Origin: Nitrospira sp. CR1.1
Lineage (GTDB): Bacteria; Nitrospirota; Nitrospiria; Nitrospirales; Nitrospiraceae
Length of the DNA stretch: 64,000 bases
Assembly (NCBI GenBank): GCA_014055465.1
Contig: WIAF01000007.1
Span: 186,001 to 250,000, forward strand
Direction: 5' to 3'
Shown here piece by piece: positions 44,504 through 53,485 of this stretch. The stretch's first letter is position 1. Every line of letters begins with the position of its first letter. A program made the translations under genes and the position numbers. The notes beneath the pieces are model-generated. The model saw only the letters and a program-made list of their open reading frames with translations. It did not search any database and was not told where the DNA came from.

Positions 44504-45193
44504 GGTTGATGTCGCCAGACGAAAACCGCCCGGCACGGTTTTAATGCAAGCCGCAGGCGGGGCTTCGTCCGTCAACTTCCGATTCAGCTGTTCTATGCAC
44601 CGGTCGAGCTCCCTGTCGTGCATGAGGCTCTCGTCTTCCCACAGCAAGGATTTGAGTTCCTCGCGAGGAACGACGCTCCCGGCCGTACTCGCCAACCGGC
44701 GCAGCGCTTTCCACTCCTGCGCGGAGAGCGTCAGGTGTTTTCCCCGGTACACCGCGACATACAGGTTTTCAGTGAGGGCGAGATCCTCGGCGAGTTCCTC
44801 GTCTTGCGCCTGGCTCTGCCGGCAACGGCGGAGCAGCGCCCGCACGCGAGCCAGGAGTTCCGCGCCTGAATAGGGCTTGACGATAACATCGTCAGCTCCC
44901 GCATCTAAGGCTTCCGCTCGGCGCTCCTCGGAGGAAAATCCCGACATGACGATAATCGGGATGTGTTTGGTGGAGGGGTCCTGCCGCAAGCGCTTGCACA
45001 TCTCCCTGCCGGTCAGTCCGGGAAGATTGTCATCGGCCATGATCAAGGATGGTTTGATGCGCCAGACATCCTGCATGCCGGCCGGCCCGTCGAACGCGAC
45101 ATTGGTGCGGAACGACGCTTGCCGCAGAATCTGATCCAACAACTTGGCCTGGCTCTGGTCGTCCTCGACAATTTCAATGATTTCTAAGGCCAT
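44471..45193 (-). CDS. OmpR-like response regulator (orphan)
   Basis: 240 residues from the ATG at 45193 (GGGGAG upstream); an ATG at 45211 would add six residues. The receiver domain is complete: EIVEDDQ acidic pair, acceptor Asp in LIMADDNLPG, Ser in IIVMSG, Lys in DDVIVKPYSG. The C-terminal domain (about 135-225) is winged-helix-like (LSAQEWKALRRLAS, RCIEQLNRKL, TVPGGFRLA) and close to the one at 34015-34707. No kinase is adjacent. A 34-bp dyad with a perfect core palindrome lies about 70 bases upstream. It is downstream of the ATPase gene on the same strand. Confidence 0.88.
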   Translation of the reverse strand: MALEIIEIVEDDQSQAKLLDQILRQASFRTNVAFDGPAGMQDVWRIKPSLIMADDNLPGLTGREMCKRLRQDPSTKHIPIIVMSGFSSEERRAEALDAGADDVIVKPYSGAELLARVRALLRRCRQSQAQDEELAEDLALTENLYVAVYRGKHLTLSAQEWKALRRLASTAGSVVPREELKSLLWEDESLMHDRELDRCIEQLNRKLTDEAPPAACIKTVPGGFRLATSTSESSGGPPVQ

Positions 45194-45263
45194 GAAGACA
45201 CTCCCCTGCACTCCTCATCGGTCGGCGCAGGGGTAAACTTGAGGGCGATGTGATCGAGCCGAC

Positions 45264-45297
45264 GCGAGCTGCGTCCAAATCGATTTGGAGGGCTCGC
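45264..45297. promoter_or_regulatory. Extended palindrome, candidate operator
   Basis: A perfect 16-bp palindrome TCCAAATCGATTTGGA (45274-45289) is nested in a second pair of arms GCGAGC (45264-45269) and GCTCGC (45292-45297). It is between the ATPase and response regulator genes. No T run follows on either strand, so an operator is more likely than a terminator. Confidence 0.45.
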
Positions 45298-45333
45298 GCT
45301 TGGTTTGGTCAAAATACCACGGGTGGTAGGTGG

Positions 45334-46758
45334 TTACTTGGATGCGCCGAGAATACGCTGCAGTTGCGTCACCCAGGAGGATCCGTCGCTGCTCGGTGCC
45401 TCCTCGCGAGTAGGTCGGGCCTGTCCGCCGCTGAGTCGGTCGAGTCGTTCGGCGACATCCTTGAAGTTGGGATCTTCTCGTCCGATCCAACGGTATTGTT
45501 CCAGCGCATCGTCGGTTCGACCTAAGGACTCAAGGGTGCGCGCAAGCAGGTATCGCACTTGGATCGTATCTGCGGAGGAAGAACGCTTCGCTTGCAAAGC
45601 CTTTTGAAGTGCCATGACGGCGTCTTCCGGCAGAGCGAGCGATTTCAAGCAAATCCCGACCTGTGCCATCGCTTTAAATGCGAACGCCGCATCCCGGGCG
45701 GCGAGAGAAAATTGTTCCAGTGCGTCTCTATAGGAACCGCTCTTCTTGAGCGCGAGGCCCTGCTCGTAGGCCTCTTGCCCGTCTCGGCTGGGCGGATGTA
45801 GGGGCGCGGACGCCCGCGCGTTGTCGGCTGACCGCTTGCCGCGACTTGACGCGGAAGAGATTTGTGATGCGAAGGTAGCGATCTGAGTCTGTTCAGCCGT
45901 TTCCTGTTCGGGTGTCGACTCCGTCAGCGCGTCAGTGTCCGAGAGCGGGAAAATGCCTCCTTTACTCCGGTCTTTCGCAGCCTCCGCCACCGTCTTGGTC
46001 GAAAGAAATTGGGAGTCCTCTGCGAACCCATAGGTCAGGGCGGTATCGCACAGCTGGTTAATCAGGCGTGGAATGCCGCCGGTGAGCCGGTGAATCATGC
46101 GGACGGCCTGGTCGGTGAAAAGTGGCTCCTCTCGTCCCGCAATCCGCAGACGATGCGCAATGTAACCCAGGCTGTCTTCTTCCTTGAATGGTTCGAGGTT
46201 GTAGTCCACCATGACACGCTGGGCGAACTGGGCCAGGTCCTTGCGTTGGAGGAGTTGTCGTAAATCCGGCTGGCCTGAGAGAATGATCTGAAGGACAGGA
46301 GCTTTGTCTCGATTGAGATTCGATAACAACCTGAGCTCCTCCAGGAGCGCGACGTCGAGATTCTGCGCCTCATCTACGATCAGCAGCACCCGCCTATGTG
46401 CGGCAGCTTCCTTGCCAAGGAATTGTTGAAATGCATGGAAGGCTTCGAGCTTCTCCAGCTTCTTTTCATTTTGGCCGAATGCAAGCAGAATCCAGGGCAG
46501 GAGGCTGTCCATTGCCCCATGGGTATTGGTAATCAGTCCGATGGTGAAATGGTCACGACGCTCTGACAAGAGTTGCTGAAGCAATGTGGTCTTGCCCATC
46601 CCAGGGTTCCCGGTCAGCACAACGAATCCGGCCTCATTGAGGATTCCATATTCAAGCGTTGCCATAGCCAACCGGTGGGTCTCTCCGCGATAGAGAAACT
46701 CCGGATTCGGGATTAAGGTGAAGGGCTTGAATTGTAGGCCATAGTACGACTCGTACAT
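45334..46758 (-). CDS. ExeA-like AAA ATPase with C-terminal TPR region
   Basis: 474 residues. The N-terminal part (1 to about 270) begins MYESYYGLQFKPFTLIPNPEFLY, typical of the GspA/ExeA-like ATPases that accompany XrtA/PEP-CTERM exopolysaccharide loci; Walker A GNPGMGKT is at 50-57 and Walker B LLIVDEAQ at 125-132. A Ser/Glu-rich linker follows, and the last 130 residues look like TPR repeats (YEQGLALKKSGSYRDALEQFSLAARD). The usual protein of the family has no TPR part or a peptidoglycan-binding one, so this is a variant. It precedes the polysaccharide cluster but points away from it. No exosortase was seen in the window. Confidence 0.82.
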   Translation of the reverse strand: MYESYYGLQFKPFTLIPNPEFLYRGETHRLAMATLEYGILNEAGFVVLTGNPGMGKTTLLQQLLSERRDHFTIGLITNTHGAMDSLLPWILLAFGQNEKKLEKLEAFHAFQQFLGKEAAAHRRVLLIVDEAQNLDVALLEELRLLSNLNRDKAPVLQIILSGQPDLRQLLQRKDLAQFAQRVMVDYNLEPFKEEDSLGYIAHRLRIAGREEPLFTDQAVRMIHRLTGGIPRLINQLCDTALTYGFAEDSQFLSTKTVAEAAKDRSKGGIFPLSDTDALTESTPEQETAEQTQIATFASQISSASSRGKRSADNARASAPLHPPSRDGQEAYEQGLALKKSGSYRDALEQFSLAARDAAFAFKAMAQVGICLKSLALPEDAVMALQKALQAKRSSSADTIQVRYLLARTLESLGRTDDALEQYRWIGREDPNFKDVAERLDRLSGGQARPTREEAPSSDGSSWVTQLQRILGASK

Positions 46759-46812
46759 ACCCTCCTATTACAAGACAACAACGAACAGGTCAACTGCAAT
46801 TAACGGTATACC

Positions 46813-48496
46813 CTACTCAGAAGCAACGAGCCATGGCTTGGCCGGCGTGATGACCATCGGAGCAAGTTCACGCGGTTGTCGACACGGGCTGCTATGTAAG
46901 TCACTGCATTGGAGGTGATAAACAGCGCCGTTCTGCAGATTTTCCACAGCAAGAACGCAGGTGCGCATAACCGTTTTAGTGTTCTCGAAGGGAATGATTG
47001 GCGGGAGCCTCTGCTCGACGGCTCGTAGTAATTCGGTCATTTCCTCTGGAAACCTTTCTCTCGAATAACCGTCTTGTAGACCTGTTCCTTGAACCGGCAA
47101 GCATCCGAGTCCCCGTGAAGTCGTCCGTACGAGGGGATTTCCCTCGGCATGGCTTCAAACCGCTCCTTTGGAAGGCTCCAGATGCTCTCAGTCGAATCGC
47201 CAATCATGCCGATGAATCCTTCGCCCAACGTCAGGTCAACGCCGCGTTGATCGTCTGTGATGCCTGAGCGATGAAGCTGATACGTCCGGCAAAGACTGAG
47301 GTAGGCAGGGCTCCACAGGGCGCCTGCATGCAATCGACGAAATGACAGATTTCTCCTATCCGACTGCCTCCCCTGACCGCAGGATTCCTCGGTCAGCGGT
47401 TCCGTGGAATCCGCGTGATCAAACATGACAAACGGATCCTTACGGGAAGCAAGGGAGGATTGGGACTACATCGCATGGGAAGAACACCGTCGATTGAACC
47501 CCAGCGTTAAACGTCGCCCGGTGGGAGTTGTCTTCTCACAGGCGGCACGTAGGTCGTGTAGCCTCCTCCTCTGTCAGGCTGAGGGTTTCTCCACGAACGC
47601 AAGTGTGTCTGCCGGAAGACTTTTCACCACGAGTGATGCATGGCTGTCATGACGTGTGTCGATCAGGACGCTGTTGATCGTGGGGTTCTCCAAGATCGAC
47701 CGCGCGTCGCTGGGGCAGCAGGCCGTGTGGATTTTTCCGGCCAGGGTATTCGCGGAAATGCTTGCGGCGGTGCAGATACTTGGAAGCGAGACTCCGCTCA
47801 TGGCCTGCAGCGGCGGGAGTAGCATCTCCTGTATGTGGTTTCCCGCGCCGCTGATGCCCATCGTGATGGCCCGCCCTGCTTGGCCCTTTCACGAGGTGAT
47901 GGCGCGTGACAAGGAGCCCGCGCGATCCGAAGGATAGGTGATGAGCAGCGCGATGTAAGGGGCCTTGCCAGCCATCATCAAGGCGTAGGCTGACGCTGCC
48001 GGTTCGATAGGCACTCGAGGGGTGATCAGCGGCTTGAGGCGCACCTTCCTTGCTGCGACGAGTTTGGGAACCGTCTGCAAGACAGGTTGCTCTCTGCAGC
48101 GCTCGTCTTCGAACGGGTATTTGAGCCTCTGATTTTCATGCGCGTGACATATCAGCTAGGGGGTAGGAGATGGACATGAGTATGTCTAACTCATTCTGAT
48201 AGTACGGTTTTGCAAGGTATATTCATTCCCACCGCGGCGACCAGTAGCACCCGACCATTCTGGCAAGGGCTCGAGCCAGCCATTTCGATGGGGCTGTCGT
48301 CTTGAGTACTTCCTGTAATGATCACGATATTCACGCCATGGCCTTCTGGAAACATGCCAGCGGCTTCGATCAGGACGTTCGTGGCGATCGTGAGGTTCGC
48401 AGCGAACTCCGGAGTAGGCGGCGGACAAATACCTTTGCCTGAGTATGCGAGGGACGGATGATGAATGGTTTTCCGCGACTCATTTTTGAGAGCCAA
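46813..48496 (-). pseudogene. Decayed bi-domain oxidoreductase (zinc-type ADH + Gfo/Idh/MocA)
   Basis: No single long frame exists, but pieces in shifting minus-strand frames line up in order with one bi-domain dehydrogenase of polysaccharide clusters. 48496-48191: the ADH Rossmann part (IVIITGSTQDDSPIEMAG, VLLVAAVGMNIP). 48080-47889: the ADH end (VRLKPLITPRVPIEPAASAY, YIALLITYPS). 47861-47574: start of the Gfo/Idh/MocA part (GISGAGNHIQEMLLPPLQ, IDTRHDSHASLVVKSL, AFVEKPSA). Near 47510, another frame gives LGFNRR. 47100-46813: EEMTELLRAVEQRLPPIIPFEN and the last helices. The N-terminal ADH part is missing. At least four frameshifts and in-frame stops show an old remnant. No gene with this function survives in the window. 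Confidence 0.75.
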
Positions 48497-48771
48497 ACTT
48501 GCACCGGCTGGTTAGTATACGTAGTTAAACTGAATGCAGAAACAATCACTTGTGCGCCAATCATGTTCCAAATTCATGCAACCTATTATTTTTCTGTACG
48601 TAAGTAGTCAATGCTATGACATGGCGCTAAACGATCCACTGACGTTTGTTGTTCCTAGGGCCGAATGGGCATGGCCATTATTTTGGTGGCGATCACCATG
48701 CATTTATGGGAGACACTTGCTACGCGTTGATAGCGGACCGTTCCTCCTCTGCGACTCTAAAAGGATGTTCT
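48497..48771 (+). other. Upstream region of the polysaccharide cluster
   Basis: About 275 bases between the pseudogene and the first cluster gene. The frame of the glycosyltransferase is open back to 48646, but this part lacks family-like sequence. No clear sigma70 or sigma54 element was recognised. Confidence 0.4.
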
Positions 48772-50211
48772 GTGCAGTTTCGTCGAAAGCTTCTGTCAAA
48801 AGCACTTAAGCTTGCCGATCTACTTCTGTTGGGATCCACATTCTTTCTTGTGACGTGGTTTTTCTACGCTCAGGAAAATGATTTGTATGCCTTCGAGCAA
48901 TTCTTGGCGATGCGAATCAAAATTGAAAATGCCATCCTGATTGGAGTCTTAATCGTAGCTTGGTATCTGATCTTCTCCGCATTCGGACTCTATGGATCGA
49001 AGCGCCTGTCCAGCCGGCGGGACGAACTGAGCGATATCGTCAAGGCGACAAGTGTGGGGACCCTGTCGATGGCGGTCGCCACCGTTCTCTTCGATATTGA
49101 AATGGTGTCCCGGGGGTTTTTCCCGGCGTTCTGGATCATTGTCACCGGGGTGACTTGCGCGGGTCGATCAAGTCTGCGCGCGCTTGTTGGATGGGTCAGG
49201 CGAAATGGAAGAAATTTGCGAAATGTTCTGATCGTAGGAACCAATCAGCGAGCCGTGAAGTTTGCGCATGAAATTGGCGCGAAGGCCGAGTTGGGCTATC
49301 GGCTCATCGGGTTTGCCGATGAGCCCTGGCATGGTCTTGACGCTCGGAACCACAAGCAGTTTCCCGTCGTTACGTCATTGAACAGTTTGCCGGCATTTCT
49401 AAGATCCTGCGAAGTGGACGAAGTCCTCATTGCATTGCCCATGCGGTCATTTCACCAGGCGGCCGCACATATTGTTGCCCAGTGTGAAGAACAGGGCATC
49501 TTAGTTCGTGTGTTGGGCGATTTATTCACGCCAAAACTTGCCAGGTCTACGTTTGACATCCTGGGACAGCATTCCACGGTCACTCTTCATACCGGTGCGA
49601 TAGGAGAGAAGGCCATTTTACTTAAAAGAGGAATTGATATCTTCATCGCGTTACCGGCGCTCATCCTTCTCTTGCCCTGGTTCGGCATTATCGCCGGCGC
49701 AATCAAACTTACCTCCGCCGGTCCTGTATTTTTTGTTCAAGAACGAATTGGCCTCAACAAACGACGCTTCCGGTGTCTGAAGTTTCGAACCATGGTTTCG
49801 GGAGCCGAGCACATGCAATCTCAGTTGGAACATCTGAATGAGATGCACGGCGCTGCGTTTAAGATTTCGAATGACCCTCGGATCACACCAATCGGCAGGT
49901 TTCTCCGCAAGACCAGCCTGGACGAATTGCCTCAGCTGATCAACGTACTTCAAGGGGATATGAGTCTCGTTGGACCACGTCCACTCCCCGTTCGGGACTT
50001 TCATGAATTTAATGAAGACTGGCACCGGCGCAGGTTCAGCGTACGGCCTGGCCTCACATGTCTCTGGCAAGTAAATGGACGCAGCTCCCTTTCATTCGAG
50101 AAGTGGATGGAGCTGGACTTGGAGTATATCGATCAATGGTCGTTGTTGTTGGACCTCAAAATTATCTTCAAGACCATTCCGGTCGTGATAAAAGGCTCGG
50201 GGGCGGCATAA
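48772..50211 (+). CDS. Exopolysaccharide polyprenyl glycosylphosphotransferase
   Basis: 479 residues from a GTG at 48772 that has AAAGGA 6 bases upstream; ATG at 48706 or 48646 would add non-conserved residues. The N-terminal half has about four membrane segments and a CoA-binding-like domain (NVLIVGTNQRAVKFAHEIG). The C-terminal half is the bacterial sugar transferase domain: KRGIDIFIALPALI, KFRTM, the conserved DELPQLINVLQGDMSLVGPRP, and a closing YIDQWSLLLDLKII. This WcaJ/PssZ-type enzyme moves a sugar phosphate to undecaprenyl phosphate and starts repeat-unit assembly at the inner membrane. First gene of the plus-strand cluster. Confidence 0.93.
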   Translation: MQFRRKLLSKALKLADLLLLGSTFFLVTWFFYAQENDLYAFEQFLAMRIKIENAILIGVLIVAWYLIFSAFGLYGSKRLSSRRDELSDIVKATSVGTLSMAVATVLFDIEMVSRGFFPAFWIIVTGVTCAGRSSLRALVGWVRRNGRNLRNVLIVGTNQRAVKFAHEIGAKAELGYRLIGFADEPWHGLDARNHKQFPVVTSLNSLPAFLRSCEVDEVLIALPMRSFHQAAAHIVAQCEEQGILVRVLGDLFTPKLARSTFDILGQHSTVTLHTGAIGEKAILLKRGIDIFIALPALILLLPWFGIIAGAIKLTSAGPVFFVQERIGLNKRRFRCLKFRTMVSGAEHMQSQLEHLNEMHGAAFKISNDPRITPIGRFLRKTSLDELPQLINVLQGDMSLVGPRPLPVRDFHEFNEDWHRRRFSVRPGLTCLWQVNGRSSLSFEKWMELDLEYIDQWSLLLDLKIIFKTIPVVIKGSGAA

Positions 50212-50243
50212 TCGAATCAATGTGATCCCAGGATACAGGTCGA

Positions 50244-51101
50244 ATGTTACAGCCGCCACGGCAGAAGATTGCAGAGATGTTACATCACTCGGTTCCCCCA
50301 GTCGTAAAACGCTCGATACCATCTGGGCCGCTTCTCCGATCCGGGTTACCCCCCAAGCACAACCTCTTCGGGGTGAGCGTTAGCCAAACATCTTATGAGG
50401 AAGCGACAGCTCTGATCATGCAGGCCGCGAAGGAACGAATTCCCATGCTGGTGGACCACCTGCCGGTGCATGGCCTAATTGAAGCGTGTCAGGACCCGTC
50501 CTTGAATGAAAAAATACAACACTTCGACATTGTGGCACCGGATGGGCAGCCGGTACGATGGGCGCTGAACCGATTCTACGGAGCAGGTCTGTCTGATCGT
50601 GTCTATGGCCCGGAGCTGATGTTGCGGCTATGCAGACAGGCGGCGCAGGAAGGTGTGGGCGTGTATCTGTATGGCAGTCAACAATCAGTGTTGGAGCAAT
50701 TACAACACAACCTTCTCCGTCAATTTCCCAACCTTCGAATACTTGGTGCCGAATCTCCACCCTTTCGCGCCCTCACACCGGAGGAAGACCGGGAGGCGAT
50801 AGCGCGCATTAATCGCAGTGGCGCCGGGCTTATATTCTTGGGGCTTGGTTGTCCTAAACAAGAGCATTTTGCTTACGATCACCGGCAACAGATCAAAGGC
50901 GTACAGCTCTGTGTGGGAGCCGCGTTTGATTTCCATGCGGGCTGCAAGAGAATGGCTCCTCAATGGATGCAGCGAAATGGGCTGGAGTGGGCGTTTCGTT
51001 TGATGACAGAACCTGGAAGGTTGTGGCGTCGATATTTTAGGACGAATTCACTCTTTGTCCTCAAAGTGCTGCAGCACGAACTTGCGGCTCATACGCGCTA
51101 A
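50244..51101 (+). CDS. WecB/TagA/CpsF family glycosyltransferase
   Basis: 285 residues (GT26). Characteristic sequence: FGVSVSQTSYEEA, DGQPVRWALN, RVYGPELMLRLC, GVGVYLYGSQQSVLEQL, GLIFLGLGCPKQEHF, and VGAAFDFHAG near the end, with the basic C-terminal helix LMTEPGRLWRRYF that docks to the membrane. It would transfer a sugar such as ManNAcA or a glucose-type residue to the lipid-linked primer made by the preceding enzyme. ATG 50244 or 50277 may be the start. Confidence 0.92.
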   Translation: MLQPPRQKIAEMLHHSVPPVVKRSIPSGPLLRSGLPPKHNLFGVSVSQTSYEEATALIMQAAKERIPMLVDHLPVHGLIEACQDPSLNEKIQHFDIVAPDGQPVRWALNRFYGAGLSDRVYGPELMLRLCRQAAQEGVGVYLYGSQQSVLEQLQHNLLRQFPNLRILGAESPPFRALTPEEDREAIARINRSGAGLIFLGLGCPKQEHFAYDHRQQIKGVQLCVGAAFDFHAGCKRMAPQWMQRNGLEWAFRLMTEPGRLWRRYFRTNSLFVLKVLQHELAAHTR

Positions 51102-51222
51102 AACTCTGTAACCATATTGAACTTTGGCGATCCTGGGTTGTTCGGGTTTGCTTTAAAGCTTAGGTGGGAGAGTGACGGGCTCTAATCACTGTGGTTGACG
51201 AGCAATTGGGACACCTACTCTC

Positions 51223-52509
51223 ATGAAGAGATCATGGCCCTTTAGTGCTGCGGCCAATCATCTTGCCCACGTTAAGTGGTCCATTGCTGATCAGGCGCTG
51301 GTAAGCGGGACAAATTTCTTGACTGGAATTTTACTAGTTCGTTCCATGGGCATGAGTGTATTCGGGATGTTCACGTTGGCTTGGATGTTGGTTCAGTTTT
51401 TGAACAACCTTCAGACGGCTATAATCACATCACCAATGCTCAGCATTGGGCCGAAGCAAGTCGCAGAGGATCGACCGACTTATTATGGGGCGGTACTAGC
51501 CGAACAGCTTGTTTTCTCCACTGGCTCCTTCGTTTTTGTGTACACCAGCATGGCTTTGAGTCAGGTGATGTTTCCAGCGTCGCAGGGGGAGCTGCTTGCC
51601 CTACCACTGGCCACCACGGCGGCAACATTCCAGCTGCAAGACTTTATTAGGCGATACTTTTTTGCCATTGGCCGGGCTGCAAGCGCACTGCTTAATGACT
51701 CCATCAGCTATCTGGGTCAGCTGGTTGCCATAATCTTGCTGATTCGGCTTAACCTCGTAGATGCGGTGAACGCACTATGGGTAATTTCTGTCACATCTGG
51801 GCTTGCGGCAGTCCTTGGCCTGTGCAGCATGCAGGCTATCGCGGTCGACTTCCATGTATCAAAGCGAGTCTTGATCCGTCACTGGCATTTTTCCAAATGG
51901 CTATTGATTAAAACCCATCTCAATCAGTTGACCACTTATCCTCTGATTTGGGCATTGGGTTTCTTCAGAGGAAGTGAGGCAGTCGGCATTCTTACTGCGT
52001 GCAGAAATGTCGTAGGCGTTCTCCATGTTGCCTTTTTGAGCCTAGATAATATTATTCAACCTCGCGCCTCGAGGGTCATTGCGACCGAAGGACTGGAAAC
52101 CGCCATCCGCTTTATTCAACATATTACTAAGTGGGCAGCCATACCGGTGATTACCATTTGTTTGGCCGCAGCAATATTTCCAGACAAATTAATCTCGGTC
52201 TTTTACGGCAATGTCCTAGTCGGCCATGAAGAAGTGCTCATACTTTTTGCGGCTGCGTACTTTCTTACTTTCCTTGAAAAGCCTTTTTCTTATGTCTTGC
52301 TCGCTCTTGAAAAGACCCGGACGCTAGCCATTGTAGACGGTGTCAAATTTCTAATATCGATCACGTTATGCATCCCGATCGTCCAATCTTATGGGACCAC
52401 TGGTGTTATGGCTTTGGTTGTCTTCCTGAATCTGTCGGGCATCGCAATTCTCTTAAACGGCTGCGCCAAATCTGTTAGCAGTCATCTTGATGGTCTTAAG
52501 CCGGCATGA
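51223..52509 (+). CDS. Polysaccharide flippase (MOP superfamily, Wzx-like)
   Basis: 428 residues, hydrophobic, with about 12 predicted membrane segments, starting with WSIADQALVSGTNFLTGILLVRSMGMSVFGMFTLAW, a beginning typical of the polysaccharide-synthesis members of the MOP/MATE-like family. Expected to flip lipid-linked repeat units across the inner membrane. Its stop overlaps the start of the next gene (ATGA at 52506-52509). Sequence in this part of the window is visibly richer in A and T than the housekeeping part. Confidence 0.85.
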   Translation: MKRSWPFSAAANHLAHVKWSIADQALVSGTNFLTGILLVRSMGMSVFGMFTLAWMLVQFLNNLQTAIITSPMLSIGPKQVAEDRPTYYGAVLAEQLVFSTGSFVFVYTSMALSQVMFPASQGELLALPLATTAATFQLQDFIRRYFFAIGRAASALLNDSISYLGQLVAIILLIRLNLVDAVNALWVISVTSGLAAVLGLCSMQAIAVDFHVSKRVLIRHWHFSKWLLIKTHLNQLTTYPLIWALGFFRGSEAVGILTACRNVVGVLHVAFLSLDNIIQPRASRVIATEGLETAIRFIQHITKWAAIPVITICLAAAIFPDKLISVFYGNVLVGHEEVLILFAAAYFLTFLEKPFSYVLLALEKTRTLAIVDGVKFLISITLCIPIVQSYGTTGVMALVVFLNLSGIAILLNGCAKSVSSHLDGLKPA

Positions 52510-53390
52510 GAGCAACGTCTCTACAGAAGATGACCAGAAATCTCCCATTACCCGGAAGATTAGTCCGGCTCTTCCTTCATCTGGTCACTGCTCAGATCGA
52601 ATATCCGGACCGCCCTATTGTCACTACCTCGTGCTACGGCGCTGGAAAATTTGAAATTACTGATTGCCGAGAATACTCGCAGCAATCGATTTTTTTTCTT
52701 GGTTATTATGAGATGCGAGAATCAAATCTGGTTCGCCGACTTCTCCGGCCAGGAGATACTTTTATCGATGTCGGTGCAAACTTGGGCTGGTTCTCGGTAC
52801 TGGCAGCTATGCAAGTAGGAAGCGGTGGACGAGTAGTTGCTTTCGAACCATCATCCTCGATGCGAATAAGACTGCTCCGTTCCATAAGTCTTAACCAAGT
52901 AAATAATGTCCGAGTAGAAGCAGCAGCATTATCCGATGAGGATGGGACTGCCTTTCTTACAGGTGCAACAACAGAAAATTCTGGCCTTGCAACCATAATG
53001 AATGGGAATGTTTTCTCTGACAATGACATGCCTGAAGAGGTGGCGACGATTAGGTTCGATGACTATTGGCGCAGTCATATTAGTGGGCAAATACGGCTCA
53101 TCAAGATCGATGTCGAGGGTGCCGAGTTGAAGGTTTTGCAAGGTATGACCGAGCTATTGCAAAGTGGGCTATGCGATTCCCTAATGGTGGAAATTAGTGA
53201 TGCACGGTTACGAAATGCTGGCATGTCGGCCAAGCAAACTATGCAATTGTTGCGCAGCTTTGGATACCAGCTGTTCCACATTGGAATGTTCGGCCTCAAG
53301 CTGATTACGGACGATGAAAATTTACAGTTTGCGAACATACTAGCCCAGAGGACCACTAAGGACCCACGGCACAAAATCGAAATATCATGA
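52506..53390 (+). CDS. FkbM family methyltransferase
   Basis: 294 residues. The SAM-binding motif I is FIDVGANLGWFSVLAA, then VVAFEPSSSMRIRLLRSISLN, and IRLIKIDVEGAELKVLQGM, which is the FkbM signature. It probably O-methylates a sugar in the polysaccharide. Overlaps the flippase stop by 4 bases. The ATG at 52506 has no strong ribosome binding site, in keeping with translational coupling. Confidence 0.9.
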   Translation: MRATSLQKMTRNLPLPGRLVRLFLHLVTAQIEYPDRPIVTTSCYGAGKFEITDCREYSQQSIFFLGYYEMRESNLVRRLLRPGDTFIDVGANLGWFSVLAAMQVGSGGRVVAFEPSSSMRIRLLRSISLNQVNNVRVEAAALSDEDGTAFLTGATTENSGLATIMNGNVFSDNDMPEEVATIRFDDYWRSHISGQIRLIKIDVEGAELKVLQGMTELLQSGLCDSLMVEISDARLRNAGMSAKQTMQLLRSFGYQLFHIGMFGLKLITDDENLQFANILAQRTTKDPRHKIEIS

Positions 53391-53485
53391 TTTTTCTTGG
53401 GACGCTCGACAGGCAACCTGGTCGACAGTCATTCAAAGACTTGTAGTGTGTGATTTGCACACATCATTTTACCTAACCTGTCCGG

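Noticed and set aside
46759-46800. TTGACC-N17-TAATAG as promoter of the ATPase gene
   Set aside because: The -10 element would overlap the ribosome binding site and the transcript would begin inside it, so I do not list it.
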